NCBI RefSeq assembly: GCF_018885265.1
Contig: NZ_CP076538.1
Location: 930,001-994,000, forward strand
Length of the DNA stretch: 64,000 bases
From: Amycolatopsis aidingensis
Lineage (GTDB): Bacteria > Actinomycetota > Actinomycetes > Mycobacteriales > Pseudonocardiaceae
Reading direction: 5' to 3'
Numbering within the stretch: position 1 is the first letter of the stretch; each line of letters opens with the position of its first letter. This document shows positions 17,689 through 25,867 of the stretch, piece by piece. The notes below the pieces were generated by a model that worked only from the letters and a program-made list of their open reading frames with translations, did no database searches and was not told where the DNA came from. Position numbers and translations under genes: made by a program.

Positions 17689-17805
17689 TCAGCGTGGCCC
17701 GTAGGCGAACTCCGGGTTCTCCGCGATCACCGCGATCACCAGCACGATCCAGGTGAGTGCCGCGGTGAGGCCCCAGAACTTCAGGTTGGTCAGGATGCGG
17801 GACAT
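17689..17805 (-). CDS. Small single-pass membrane protein (38 aa)
   Basis: A short gene of 38 codons plus stop. It encodes MSRILTNLKFWGLTAALTWI, a hydrophobic stretch VLVIAVIAE, and a polar tail ENPEFAYGPR. The ATG is preceded by an excellent ribosome site (GGAGGAG, 8 bases away), which makes it very likely real. One transmembrane helix is expected. It lies 57 bases downstream of corA on the same strand and could be a small partner of the Mg2+ channel or an independent stress protein. No family is recognised. Confidence 0.65.
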   Translation of the reverse strand: MSRILTNLKFWGLTAALTWIVLVIAVIAENPEFAYGPR

Positions 17806-17862
17806 GGCGAATACTCCTCCGGTGCGGTCGTAGGGAAGAAGCGGGGCGGGGCGCGGGGCGCC

Positions 17863-18948
17863 CTAGAGCCATCGGTTCTTCCGGAATATTCGGTAGAGCA
17901 ACAGGCAGATCCCGAGGATCACCGAGACGACCATCGGGTAGCCGTAGCGCCAGTGCAGCTCCGGCATGAAATCGAAGTTCATCCCGTAGATCCCGGCCAG
18001 CGCGGTGGGCACGGCGATGATCGCGGCCCAGGCGGTGATCTTGCGCATGTCCGAGTTCAGCTGCAGGGTGATCTTGGCCAGGGTGGCGTCCACCAGCGTG
18101 GTGAGCAGCTCGTCGAAGCCCGCCACCCGCTCGGACACGTTGGTCAGGTGGTCGTGCACGTTGCGGAAGTAGGAGCGCACCTCGTCCGGGATCAGCCGGG
18201 TGTACCCCTCGGACAGCCTGCGCAGCGGGGTGGCCAGCGGCATCACGGCGCGGCGCAGCTCGAGCACCTCGCGCTTCATCAGGTAGATCTGCTCCGAGGT
18301 CACCGGCGACCGCGGCGCGAACACCTGCGTCTCCATCTCGTCGATGTCGTCCTCGATCCGGTCGGTGACATCGAGGAAGTGGTCCACCACGTGGTCGGCG
18401 ATGGCGTGCAGCACCGCGGCAGGCCCCGGCTTGAGCGTCTCCGGGTCGGCGTCCAGCTCGCTGCGCAGCCGGGCAAGGCCGGAGTGGTTGCCGTGCCGCA
18501 CGGTGATGATGAAGTCCGGGCCGAGGAAGGCCATCAGCTCGCCGGACTCGACGATCTCGTTCGCCGTGGTCGGGGACTCGTGCTCCACGTAACGCACGGT
18601 GCGGAACACCATGAACAGCGTGTCGTCGTAGCGCTCCAGCTTCGGCCGCTGGTGCGCGTGCACGGCGTCCTCCACGGCCAGCTCGTGCAGGCCGAAGGTC
18701 TCCGCGATGCCCTGGATCTGCTCGGAGTCCGGCTCGTGCAGGCCGATCCAGACGAAACCCTCGCCGCGGCTGCGCACGTCCTCGATCGCGGCGGCGTGGG
18801 TCCAGCGGCCGGGCTGCCGCTTGCCGTCGAGGTAGACCGCGCAGTCGACCACGTAGGCGGACAGCGGCACCGGGATCGGTGGCTGCACCCGGTTGGGCCT
18901 GCTGTTGCCCCGGCCACGCAGGCCGCCGAAGGAAGGAATCGTGGGCAT
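17863..18948 (-). CDS. corA: CorA-family magnesium/cobalt transporter
   Basis: A 361-residue CorA channel. A large N-terminal cytoplasmic alpha/beta domain (VWIGLHEPD, LHELAVEDAVHAHQRPKLE) and a long stalk helix lead to two C-terminal membrane helices. The signature GMN motif is at IYGMNFDFMPEL. The positively charged C-terminus (RIFRKNRWL) fits the family. The ATG at 18948 has AGGAG five bases upstream and is preferred over GTG at 18966. It imports Mg2+ down the membrane potential as a pentamer. The ~300-base leader upstream holds a small ORF and two hairpins, suggesting transcript-level control. Confidence 0.92.
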   Translation of the reverse strand: MPTIPSFGGLRGRGNSRPNRVQPPIPVPLSAYVVDCAVYLDGKRQPGRWTHAAAIEDVRSRGEGFVWIGLHEPDSEQIQGIAETFGLHELAVEDAVHAHQRPKLERYDDTLFMVFRTVRYVEHESPTTANEIVESGELMAFLGPDFIITVRHGNHSGLARLRSELDADPETLKPGPAAVLHAIADHVVDHFLDVTDRIEDDIDEMETQVFAPRSPVTSEQIYLMKREVLELRRAVMPLATPLRRLSEGYTRLIPDEVRSYFRNVHDHLTNVSERVAGFDELLTTLVDATLAKITLQLNSDMRKITAWAAIIAVPTALAGIYGMNFDFMPELHWRYGYPMVVSVILGICLLLYRIFRKNRWL

Positions 18949-18965
18949 GGCTTCTCCTGGCTTCA

Positions 18966-19009
18966 CGTCGTGGAACGGCGACGACGCGCCAGGGCGGATT
19001 CGTCCGCCC
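18966..19009 (-). promoter_or_regulatory. Tandem hairpins in the corA leader
   Basis: Two stem-loops lie just before corA. At 18992-19009, a perfect 7-bp stem GGGCGGA/TCCGCCC closes a 4-base loop. At 18966-18986, a 6-bp stem CGTCGT/ACGACG closes a 9-base loop. They sit between a candidate leader-peptide ORF and the corA ribosome site, a layout compatible with attenuation or a Mg2+-responsive leader. I could not match the region to the known M-box consensus. Confidence 0.4.
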
Positions 19010-19037
19010 CGGCACTACCAGCGGTCCCGGCCAGGCC

Positions 19038-19124
19038 CTACCGGGTCACCAGGGAGAAACGGTGCCGGCCTCCTCGGGCGGGAACGCTGGTGCTACTAGG
19101 GAGCGGACTATCGCTACTACTCAT
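19038..19124 (-). CDS. Candidate leader-peptide ORF upstream of corA
   Basis: A 28-codon frame starting at ATG 19124 encodes MSSSDSPLPSSTSVPARG and ends in GRHRFSLVTR. GAGG lies 8 bases before the ATG, with AAGGAGG further upstream. It is rich in Ser and Pro, and it precedes two hairpins and corA. Leader peptides rich in Pro or acidic residues control Mg2+ transporters in other bacteria, so a similar role is possible. Its small size means chance cannot be excluded. Confidence 0.35.
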   Translation of the reverse strand: MSSSDSPLPSSTSVPARGGRHRFSLVTR

Positions 19125-19284
19125 CGTGCGTTCCTCACCTCCTTCGGCCGCAGTGGGTGTGGGGTGTGCCTACTCGCGTTGACGTAGCCGACACCGATGG
19201 TCAAGGGTACTCCCCAACATCACGGGACGTCGGTTGAGGTCGGTGCGCCGTTACCAGCGGGGTCGGTATCTGGAGGAGGAACGC

Positions 19285-19788
19285 GTGCAGTTCGGGCGGT
19301 ATTTCGAGGAGTTCGAGGTCGGTGCGGTGTACAAGCACTGGCCGGGCAAGACGGTCACCGAGTACGACGACCACCTGTTCTGCCTGCTGACCATGAACCA
19401 TCACCCGCTGCACCTGGACGCGCACTACGCGGGGGAGACCACGGACTTCGGCAAGAACGTGGTGGTCGGCAACTACATCTACTCGCTGTTGCTCGGCATG
19501 TCGGTTCCGGACATCTCCGGCAAGGCCATCGCCAACCTGGAGGTGGAGTCGCTGCGGCACGTCAAGCCGACCTTCCACGGCGACACCATCTACGGCGAGA
19601 CCGAGGTGCTGGAGAAGACCCCCTCGAAGTCGAAGGACGACCGTGGTGTGGTGTACGTGGAGACCCGCGGGTACAAGCAGGACGGCCTGATCGTGTGCAC
19701 CTTCCGGCGCAAGGTGATGGTGCCCAAACGCTCCTACGGCGAGACTCGCGGTGGCGAGCAGCCGGGACGTCCGGTGCCCCATGAGTGA
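19285..19788 (+). CDS. MaoC-family (hot-dog fold) dehydratase
   Basis: A 167-residue hot-dog-fold protein. GTG at 19285 is chosen because GGAGGA lies 6-8 bases upstream. Family blocks include TVTEYDDHLFCLLTMNHHPL, GETTDFGKNVVVGNYIYSLL and LRHVKPTFHGDTIYGETEV. In the hydratase motif the usual D-x-N-P-x-H reads N-H-H-P-L-H, so the catalytic Asp is replaced by Asn while the His remains. MaoC proteins of this subgroup hydrate enoyl-CoA-type substrates. An enzyme for mesaconyl- or methyl-branched acyl-CoA is plausible but unproven. It overlaps the next gene by 8 bases. Confidence 0.8.
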   Translation: MQFGRYFEEFEVGAVYKHWPGKTVTEYDDHLFCLLTMNHHPLHLDAHYAGETTDFGKNVVVGNYIYSLLLGMSVPDISGKAIANLEVESLRHVKPTFHGDTIYGETEVLEKTPSKSKDDRGVVYVETRGYKQDGLIVCTFRRKVMVPKRSYGETRGGEQPGRPVPHE

Positions 19789-20884
19789 CCTGCTCGGCGA
19801 GATCAAGCAGCGGCTGGCCCGGTTCGCCGAGCGGGAGGCGACCGGCTCGCCGCTGTACCAGCACCTGGCCGCCAAGGCCGCCGAGGACGACGCGGTGGCC
19901 AGCCTGCTCGCGGCCGCCCCGCCCAGCGACGCCCATCCGACCCTGCTGCTGGCCGCCGCGCACCGGCTGATCCAGGCCGACCCGATCCACCCGCTGTCCC
20001 GTTACTACCCCACGCTGGGCGGGTTCGACGGGGTGGACGCCGAGACCTGGCCGATGTTCCGCACCTTCCTGCTGGAGCGGGCCGAGCAGGTGCGGGAGAT
20101 CGTCACCACCCGCTACACCCAGACCAACGAGGTCCGCCGCGCGGCACTGCTGTACCCGGGAATCGCGCTGGCGGCCAAGCAGGCGGGTGGCAAGGTCGCC
20201 CTGCTGGAGGTCGGTTGCAGCGCGGGGCTGCTGCTCGGCCTGGACAAGTTCGGCTACCGCTACCAGTGCGACGGCGGGGAGCAGCTGGTCGCCGGGCCGG
20301 CCAAGGCGGCCGTTGGCCTGCACTGTGCCCTCGAGCTCGCGCCGGGCGCGAGCCTGCCGAAGCTGCCCAAGAAGCTGAACGTCGGCGCCCGGATCGGGCT
20401 GGACCGGGCGCCGGTGGACGCCGGGGACGAGGAGGAGCTTGCCTGGCTGGAGGCCTGCGTCTGGGCCGACCAGCCGGACCGGGTCCGGCTGCTGCGTACC
20501 GCGGCGCTGGCGCAGCGCAAGGACCCGCCGGAGCTGATGGCGGGGGACGCGGTGGACGACCTGCCTGCCGCGGCCGCGCGGTTGCCTGCCGACCTGCCGC
20601 TGATGGTGCTCACCAGCCACACCCTGCCCTACCTGCCAGACCATCGGCGGCAGGAGTTCGTGGACGCCCTTGGCAGGCTGGCCGCGCAGCGTCCGCTGTG
20701 GTGGATCAGCCAGGGTTTCTACGAGAACGCGATCACCTATGTGCTGCCGGGCCGGGACGACCTGGCCTTCGCCAACACCGGCCAGGCTGTGCTCGGCCTG
20801 GCCAGCTGGGTGGAGGGTGAGATCCGCGCGCAAGCGCTTGCGCGCACGGATCCGCATGGCCAGCGGATGACCTGGCTGCCATAA
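19781..20884 (+). CDS. DUF2332 family protein
   Basis: A 367-residue soluble protein of the actinobacterial DUF2332 type. Characteristic segments are QADPIHPLSRYYPTLGG, RTYTQTNEVRR-like TTRYTQTNEVRRAALLYPGI, and the glycine motif LLEVGCSAGLLLGLDKFGYR, which resembles an AdoMet-binding loop. A methyltransferase-like fold is therefore possible, but activity is unknown. The ATG at 19781 lies inside the maoC 3' end, and the two are probably co-transcribed. A perfect 20-bp palindrome falls in its last codons (20826-20845). Confidence 0.75.
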   Translation: MSDLLGEIKQRLARFAEREATGSPLYQHLAAKAAEDDAVASLLAAAPPSDAHPTLLLAAAHRLIQADPIHPLSRYYPTLGGFDGVDAETWPMFRTFLLERAEQVREIVTTRYTQTNEVRRAALLYPGIALAAKQAGGKVALLEVGCSAGLLLGLDKFGYRYQCDGGEQLVAGPAKAAVGLHCALELAPGASLPKLPKKLNVGARIGLDRAPVDAGDEEELAWLEACVWADQPDRVRLLRTAALAQRKDPPELMAGDAVDDLPAAAARLPADLPLMVLTSHTLPYLPDHRRQEFVDALGRLAAQRPLWWISQGFYENAITYVLPGRDDLAFANTGQAVLGLASWVEGEIRAQALARTDPHGQRMTWLP

Positions 20885-20947
20885 CCGCCCCGGCACCTCT
20901 CCAGTCGGCGGTTGTGGCCCGGTGCCTGCCTGGTGACCATTGCTGCC

Positions 20948-22552
20948 ATGACCGAGCCGGCCGTGCCTGCGGACCCCTGCTACACGCCACTCACCCCGCT
21001 GGCCTTCCTGGAGCGTTCGGCGGAGGTGTTCGGGGACAAGACCGCCATCGTCTACGGCGACCGCCGGACCACCTACCGGGAGTTCGCCGCCGAGGCGACC
21101 CGGGTGGCGCGGGCGTTGCGCGCGGCCGGGGTCGCGCCCGGCGACCGGGTGGCCTATCTGCTGCCGAACATCCCGGAACTGCTGGTGGCGCACTTCGCGG
21201 TGCCGCTGGCCGGCGCGGTGCTGGTGGCGATCAACACCCGGCTCGCGCCCGCGGAGATCCGCTACATCCTGCAGCACTCCGGGGCGAAGGTGCTGGTCGT
21301 GGACGCCGGGCTGCATGCGTCGGTGGCACCGGTGGTGGCCGAGCTGCCGGTGCGCGAGATCGTCACGGTGACCGACCCGGCCTCCGGGGCCGCCCCCGAC
21401 CCGGCCGTTGGCGGCATTTCCTATGCCGACCTGCTGGCGCGGGGGAGCGAGCGGCCGCTGCCGTGGACCGTCACCGACGAGCGGGACACCATCTCGATCA
21501 ACTACACCTCCGGCACCACGGGCAGGCCCAAGGGAGTGATGTACCACCATCGCGGGGCCTACCTGAACGCGCTGGCCGAGGTGGTGCACTCCCGGCACAC
21601 CCCGGAGTCGCGTTACCTGTGGACGCTGCCGATGTTCCACTGCAACGGCTGGTGCACCGCCTGGGCGGTGACCGCCATCGGCGGCACGCACGTCTGCCTG
21701 CGCTCGGTGGACGCCGCGGAGATCTGGCGGCTGCTGGATACCGAGGGCATCACCCACCTCAACGGCGCGCCGACCGTGCTGGTCACCATCGCAGGCCACG
21801 AGGGCGCGCACCCGCTGGCCCGCGAGGTGGTGGTGACCACGGCGGGCGCGCCGCCGAGTCCGACCGTGATCAGCCGGATGTCCGAGCTGGGCGCGCGGCT
21901 GGTGCACGTGTACGGGCTGACCGAGACCTATGGGCCGTACACGGTCTGCGAGTACCAGGACGGCTGGCTCACCCTGGACATCGGGCGGCGCAGCAGGCTG
22001 CTGGCCAGGCAGGGGGTCGGGATGGTGGTCACCGACGGCGTCCGGGTGGTGGACGAGAACATGGCCGACGTGCCGCGGGACGGCGCCACCATGGGCGAGG
22101 TGGTGATGCGCGGCAACAACGTGATGTCCGGGTACTTCGCCGATCCCGATGCCACGGCGGACGCCTTCCGCGGCGGCTGGTTCCACTCCGGCGACCTCGG
22201 CGTGTGGCATCCGGACGGCTACATCGAGCTGCGCGACCGGGCCAAGGACATCATCGTCTCCGGCGGCGAGAACATCTCCACGATCGAGGTGGAGGCGGCC
22301 ATCGACTCGCATCCCGCGGTGCACGAGGTCGCGGTGGTCGGCGTGCCGCACGAGAAGTGGGGCGAGCGGCCCAGGGCGTACGTGGTGCTACGGCCAGGGG
22401 CCACGGTGGACGCCGAGGAGCTGCGCGAGCACACCCGCGCGGAACTCGCCCGCTACAAGGTGCCGGACCAGGTCGAGTTCGTCCCCGAACTGCCCAAGAC
22501 CTCCACCGGCAAGATCCAGAAGTTCCACCTCCGCAACCGCCCCTCCTCATAG
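20948..22552 (+). CDS. AMP-dependent acyl-CoA synthetase
   Basis: A 534-residue ANL-superfamily ligase that activates a carboxylic acid with ATP and joins it to CoA. The P-loop-like motif is YTSGTTGRPKG, the A5 block YGLTETYGP, the A7/A8 region FHSGDLGVWHPDG and DRAKDIIVSGGENIS, and the catalytic lysine lies in KTSTGKIQKF. Length and features such as LWTLPMFHCNGWC fit the medium-chain/acetate-like fatty acyl ligases. The ATG at 20948 is preferred over 20912. The neighbouring MaoC hydratase suggests acyl-CoA metabolism. The 3' end overlaps the convergent NUDIX gene by 6 bases. Confidence 0.92.
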   Translation: MTEPAVPADPCYTPLTPLAFLERSAEVFGDKTAIVYGDRRTTYREFAAEATRVARALRAAGVAPGDRVAYLLPNIPELLVAHFAVPLAGAVLVAINTRLAPAEIRYILQHSGAKVLVVDAGLHASVAPVVAELPVREIVTVTDPASGAAPDPAVGGISYADLLARGSERPLPWTVTDERDTISINYTSGTTGRPKGVMYHHRGAYLNALAEVVHSRHTPESRYLWTLPMFHCNGWCTAWAVTAIGGTHVCLRSVDAAEIWRLLDTEGITHLNGAPTVLVTIAGHEGAHPLAREVVVTTAGAPPSPTVISRMSELGARLVHVYGLTETYGPYTVCEYQDGWLTLDIGRRSRLLARQGVGMVVTDGVRVVDENMADVPRDGATMGEVVMRGNNVMSGYFADPDATADAFRGGWFHSGDLGVWHPDGYIELRDRAKDIIVSGGENISTIEVEAAIDSHPAVHEVAVVGVPHEKWGERPRAYVVLRPGATVDAEELREHTRAELARYKVPDQVEFVPELPKTSTGKIQKFHLRNRPSS

Positions 22553-22951
22553 CACGGGGCTGGGCAGGGCGTGCCAGTTGCGGAGGAGTGTGGGCAGCGA
22601 CTCGGTGAGCAGGCCGTGCTCGGCAAGGGTTGCGAAGGCGGGGGCGTCGATCCAGCGGGCCTGCGCGGCATCGTCGCCCGGCCGCAGCACGCCCCCGCGC
22701 AGGGTGCAGCGGTAGTCGTGGATCTCGAACGGCCCGCGGACGATGCTGCCCGCCAGCTCGCCGGGCAGCACCTCCAGCCCGGTCTCCTCGCGCAGCTCCC
22801 GCCGCACGGCCTCGGCGTCGGTCTCCCCCGGCTCGACCCGCCCGCCGGGCAGGGTCCACAACCCGCGGGCGGGCTCGTTCGCCCGCTGGATCAGCAGCAG
22901 CCTGCCCGCCTCGTCGTGCAGGATCCCGCCGACACAGCGCACCAGCGTCAC
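22547..22951 (-). CDS. NUDIX hydrolase
   Basis: A 134-residue protein with a complete Nudix box, GxxxxxETDAEAVRRELREETGLEV (starting GGRVEPG), on a small alpha/beta scaffold. Such enzymes hydrolyse nucleoside diphosphates linked to another group; this size fits MutT-like housecleaning or NADH/ADP-ribose substrates. It starts 4 bases inside the end of the upstream P450 gene, so the two are co-translated. The substrate is unknown. Confidence 0.88.
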   Translation of the reverse strand: MTLVRCVGGILHDEAGRLLLIQRANEPARGLWTLPGGRVEPGETDAEAVRRELREETGLEVLPGELAGSIVRGPFEIHDYRCTLRGGVLRPGDDAAQARWIDAPAFATLAEHGLLTESLPTLLRNWHALPSPVL

Positions 22952-24171
22952 GTGCGCACCGGCAGCCGCTCCGGGCCGCGCAGGTTGAGCCTGCCGTTCC
23001 AGACCACGTCCCCGTCCAGCGCGAGGCCGGGGAACCGCTGGACCAGCCTGCCGATGGCGACCCTGCCCTCCAGCCTGGCCAGTGCGGCGCCGAGGCAGTG
23101 GTGCGGCCCGCCGCCGAAGGACACGTGCTGCCGGGCGTTCGGCCGGTCCAGGCGCAACTGCTCGGCGTCCGGCCCCCAGAACTCCGGGTCCCGGTTCGCC
23201 GCGGCGAGGTTGGCCAGTACGAACGCGCCCGGCTCGATCTCGTGCCCGCCGACGGAGTACGGCTCGAGAGTGACCCGCCTGCTGCTCTGCACCGGGCTGT
23301 CGTAGCGCAGCAGCTCGTCCACCGCGTTGCCGGCCAGCTCGGGGTCGGCGCGCAGCCGGTCCAGCTGCCCGGGGTTGCGCAGCAGGGCCAGCGTGCCGCC
23401 CGCGATCAGGTTCACCGTGGTCTCGTGGCCCGCGACGTAGAGCAGCGCCACCTGCGCGACCAGCTCGTCATCGCTGAGCGCGTCCCCGTCCTCCTCGGCC
23501 GCGATCAACGCGCTGAGCAGGTCATCGGCCGGGTTCGCGCGTTTCCACCGGAGCACATCCTCGATCATCCCGGCCACCTCGTTGTCCGCCGCGGCGATGG
23601 CCCGCAGCAGCTCGGGATCGTTCACCGGCTCCACCGCGCGTACCAGGGTGCCGGTGAGCTCGCGCAGCTTCTCGTGGTCGGTCGGCGGCATGCCGAGCAT
23701 CCGGGAGATCACCGTGAACGGCAGCGGGAAGGCCAGCGCCGGCACCAGGTCCACCCGGCCCGCCGCGGCGATCTCCGCCAGTGCCTCGTCCACCAGCGCG
23801 GTCACCTCCGGCTCCAGCGCCGCGATCGTGCGCGGGCTGAATGCCTTGGACACCAGCTTGCGCAGCCGGGTGTGGTCCGGCGGATCCAGGTCCAGCATGG
23901 ACCGGCCGTCCACCCGCCGGGTGTCGGTGACCCCGGCGTCGGCGTACAGCTGCTGCAGCGGGCCATCGGCGGCATGCCGGTCCTCCACCGAAAGACCGGA
24001 ACGCAGCAGTGCGAACACGTCCTCGTAGCGGGAGATCACCCAGAAACCGAGCGGATGTCGGTGCACCGGCGCCCGTTCCCGCAGCTCCGCGTAGTGCGGG
24101 TAGGGGTCCTCTGCGAAGCCAGGGGCGAAGGGGTCGAAGACCGGGGAGTCGTCGGCGGTGACGTCGGTCAT
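22948..24171 (-). CDS. Cytochrome P450
   Basis: A 407-residue class I bacterial P450. The I-helix oxygen-binding motif is AGHETT, the K-helix ExxR is in DELLRYDSPVQ, and the heme loop is FGGGPHHCLGAALAR with the Cys thiolate ligand. No membrane anchor is present. The start is taken at ATG 24171, preceded by GGGAGG; ATG at 24195 is upstream in frame. It is divergent from a TetR regulator across a short region with an inverted repeat, so it is likely repressed by that regulator. No ferredoxin gene is adjacent. The substrate is unknown. Confidence 0.92.
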   Translation of the reverse strand: MTDVTADDSPVFDPFAPGFAEDPYPHYAELRERAPVHRHPLGFWVISRYEDVFALLRSGLSVEDRHAADGPLQQLYADAGVTDTRRVDGRSMLDLDPPDHTRLRKLVSKAFSPRTIAALEPEVTALVDEALAEIAAAGRVDLVPALAFPLPFTVISRMLGMPPTDHEKLRELTGTLVRAVEPVNDPELLRAIAAADNEVAGMIEDVLRWKRANPADDLLSALIAAEEDGDALSDDELVAQVALLYVAGHETTVNLIAGGTLALLRNPGQLDRLRADPELAGNAVDELLRYDSPVQSSRRVTLEPYSVGGHEIEPGAFVLANLAAANRDPEFWGPDAEQLRLDRPNARQHVSFGGGPHHCLGAALARLEGRVAIGRLVQRFPGLALDGDVVWNGRLNLRGPERLPVRT

Positions 24172-24209
24172 GGCAGCCTCCCGCATTGCGTACATGCACG
24201 CTGTCGGTT

Positions 24210-24226
24210 ACATACGCCGAGTATGT
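24210..24226. promoter_or_regulatory. Candidate TetR operator between P450 and TetR genes
   Basis: ACATAC-GCCGA-GTATGT is a perfect inverted repeat with 6-base arms in the 69-base gap between the divergent P450 and TetR genes. This is the usual place for a TetR-type operator controlling both. Confidence 0.5.
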
Positions 24227-24240
24227 CATATGCTTCGCGC

Positions 24241-24891
24241 ATGTCCGAGGTCAAGAGCCGGCGCGAGCTGTACTCCGAGGCGACCAGGGCCGCACTGCTC
24301 GACGCCGCCACGGAGTTGTTCGCCGAGCGGGGCTTCGCGGGCACCACGCTGGAGGGCGTCGCGTCCGTCGCTCGGGTGACGCGCGGTGCCGTTTATCACC
24401 ATTTCGCGGGCAAAACGGCGTTGTTCGAAGCCGTTCTGGAGCGGATGGAACTGGGAGTAATCGAGAAAGTCACCGAAAGTGCTGAAAGGGCCGAGGATCC
24501 GCTGGCCGGGGCGCTGGCCGCACTGGACACCTTTCTTCGCGAGTGCTGTGACCCGCTGTACACCCGGCTGGCCTGGCAGGAGGGGCCGGTGGCGCTCGGC
24601 TGGAACCGGTGGGTGGAGCTGGAGGAGTACTACGCCTACGGGATCACCGAGCGGCTGGTCCGCGGGCTGGTGGAGGCCGGGTACATCCGCGATGTGCCGC
24701 TGGGTACCACGGCCCGGTTCGCGTTCTCCCTGCTCGGCGCGGCGGGCCGGGAGCTGATGGAGGCGGACGAAGCGGACAAAACGCGGGTGAAAAACGAATG
24801 CGGTGCGCTGCTTCGCCGTTTTCTCGCCGGGTTGCTGACCGGAGGTGCCGAGGTCGCAGGGCAGGCCGGGTTCACAGCCGGAAGGGCGTGA
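24241..24891 (+). CDS. TetR-family transcriptional regulator
   Basis: A 216-residue repressor. The N-terminal HTH (about 14-60: ALLDAATELFAERGFAGTTL, VTRGAVYHHFAGKTALFEAV) is canonical. The C-terminal ligand domain includes LAWQEGPVALGWNRWVELEE, a pattern seen in a common TetR subgroup. ATG 24241 is used; ATG 24223 is also in frame, and neither has a clear ribosome site. It is divergent from the P450/NUDIX operon with an inverted repeat between them, so it probably regulates both sides. Confidence 0.88.
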   Translation: MSEVKSRRELYSEATRAALLDAATELFAERGFAGTTLEGVASVARVTRGAVYHHFAGKTALFEAVLERMELGVIEKVTESAERAEDPLAGALAALDTFLRECCDPLYTRLAWQEGPVALGWNRWVELEEYYAYGITERLVRGLVEAGYIRDVPLGTTARFAFSLLGAAGRELMEADEADKTRVKNECGALLRRFLAGLLTGGAEVAGQAGFTAGRA

Positions 24892-25071
24892 TGAACCTCG
24901 CGGTGCGACCGGAGCTACCCCGCAGTTGATCACGCACTGTGTTCGTCCGCTAGGATTCGGCCCGGTCACTGACCCAAGCGCGGGACTTTTCTCCCGTAGC
25001 GCAGCGCAGTGCGGTACAAACTTAGTTGTTACTGTCGTCGTCGGTCTGGACAGAGACGAGAACGGAGCATC

Positions 25072-25233
25072 GTGAACGTGAAGAAGCTCCTCATATTCGC
25101 GGGCGTCGCGTTGGTGCTTTTCTTCGTGATCGCCGAACCCAACGGGGCCGCCGGGCTCGTCGGGAACATCCTCGGCTACCTCCAAGACGCGGCCGAATCG
25201 GTGATCACCTTCGTGAGCAATGTGTTCAGCTGA
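25072..25233 (+). CDS. Small hydrophobic membrane protein (53 aa)
   Basis: A 53-residue protein with one or two hydrophobic segments (KKLLIFAGVALVLFFVIAEP and a second amphipathic stretch near AAGLVGNILGYL). The GTG start at 25072 has GGAG 4-5 bases upstream. It stands 22 bases before the PH-domain membrane protein gene and is probably in the same operon. Similar short proteins precede PH-domain genes in other actinobacteria. No function is known. Confidence 0.7.
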   Translation: MNVKKLLIFAGVALVLFFVIAEPNGAAGLVGNILGYLQDAAESVITFVSNVFS

Positions 25234-25255
25234 TCGCCGCGAGTAGCCTGGGACT

Positions 25256-25816
25256 ATGTTCGCGCCACGGGACCCAGACGAGTACCTGCTCGACACCGAG
25301 CGCCGGGTCATCCGCATCCGGCGCCACTGGGCCTCGCTCATGTGGGATGCCTTCGAGGCGGTCGCCCTCATCGCCGTCTGCGTGATGGTGTCCTACCTGC
25401 TGCCCCCTTCGATGTGGGTGCTGCAGAACGTGCTCTGGTACGCCGCGCTGGCGGTGGTGCTGCGGTTCGCCTACTACGTGGTCGAGTGGTGGGTGGAACG
25501 ACTGGTGGTCACCGACAAGCGGTTCATCATGACCAAAGGTGTCTGGACGACCAAGGTGCTGATGATGCCGATCAGTAAGGTGACCGACCTCACCTACCAG
25601 CGTTCCTTCTGGGGACGCATGCTCGGCTACGGCACGACCGTCGTGGAGTCGGCAGGTCAGATCCAGGCGCTGAACCACATCAGCTACCTCCCGCGGCCGG
25701 AGGAGTTCTACGACACCATCTCCGAGCTGGTGTTCGGGGACAAGCAGAAGCAGGCCGAGCGGTTCTCCATGATCAAGGCCCAGCGTGCGGCCAGGGGTAA
25801 ACGAATGGTGGGTTAG
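25256..25816 (+). CDS. PH-domain (bPH2) membrane protein
   Basis: A 186-residue protein. Two membrane helices (AFEAVALIAVCVMVSYLL and VLWYAALAVVLRFAYYVV) are followed by a bacterial PH domain (LVVTDKRFIMTKGVWTTKVL, ISKVTDLTYQRSFWGRMLGY, GTTVVESAG). It lies in the inner membrane with the PH domain inside the cell. The C-terminus is basic. Function unknown; such proteins often occur in pairs or with small membrane partners, as here. Confidence 0.82.
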   Translation: MFAPRDPDEYLLDTERRVIRIRRHWASLMWDAFEAVALIAVCVMVSYLLPPSMWVLQNVLWYAALAVVLRFAYYVVEWWVERLVVTDKRFIMTKGVWTTKVLMMPISKVTDLTYQRSFWGRMLGYGTTVVESAGQIQALNHISYLPRPEEFYDTISELVFGDKQKQAERFSMIKAQRAARGKRMVG

Positions 25817-25867
25817 CCCACCCTGACCGGCGCGGCCGGGCGAGATCGCTTGGGCAAGAATGATGCG

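Noticed and set aside
20826..20845. Perfect 20-bp palindrome GCGCGCAAGC/GCTTGCGCGC
   Set aside because: It lies inside the coding end of the DUF2332 gene, with no promoter or partner site. I note it but see no reason to call it regulatory or a terminator.
19562..22351. Minus-strand open frame of 929 codons across the DUF2332 and acyl-CoA ligase genes
   Set aside because: His/Arg/Gly-rich low-information sequence antisense to two well-supported genes.
20948..24171. Possible natural-product cluster (acyl ligase, P450, NUDIX, with AurF-type oxygenase further on)
   Set aside because: There are no core synthase, peptide or terpene genes, and strands and spacing show separate transcription units. 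The genes look like ordinary metabolism.
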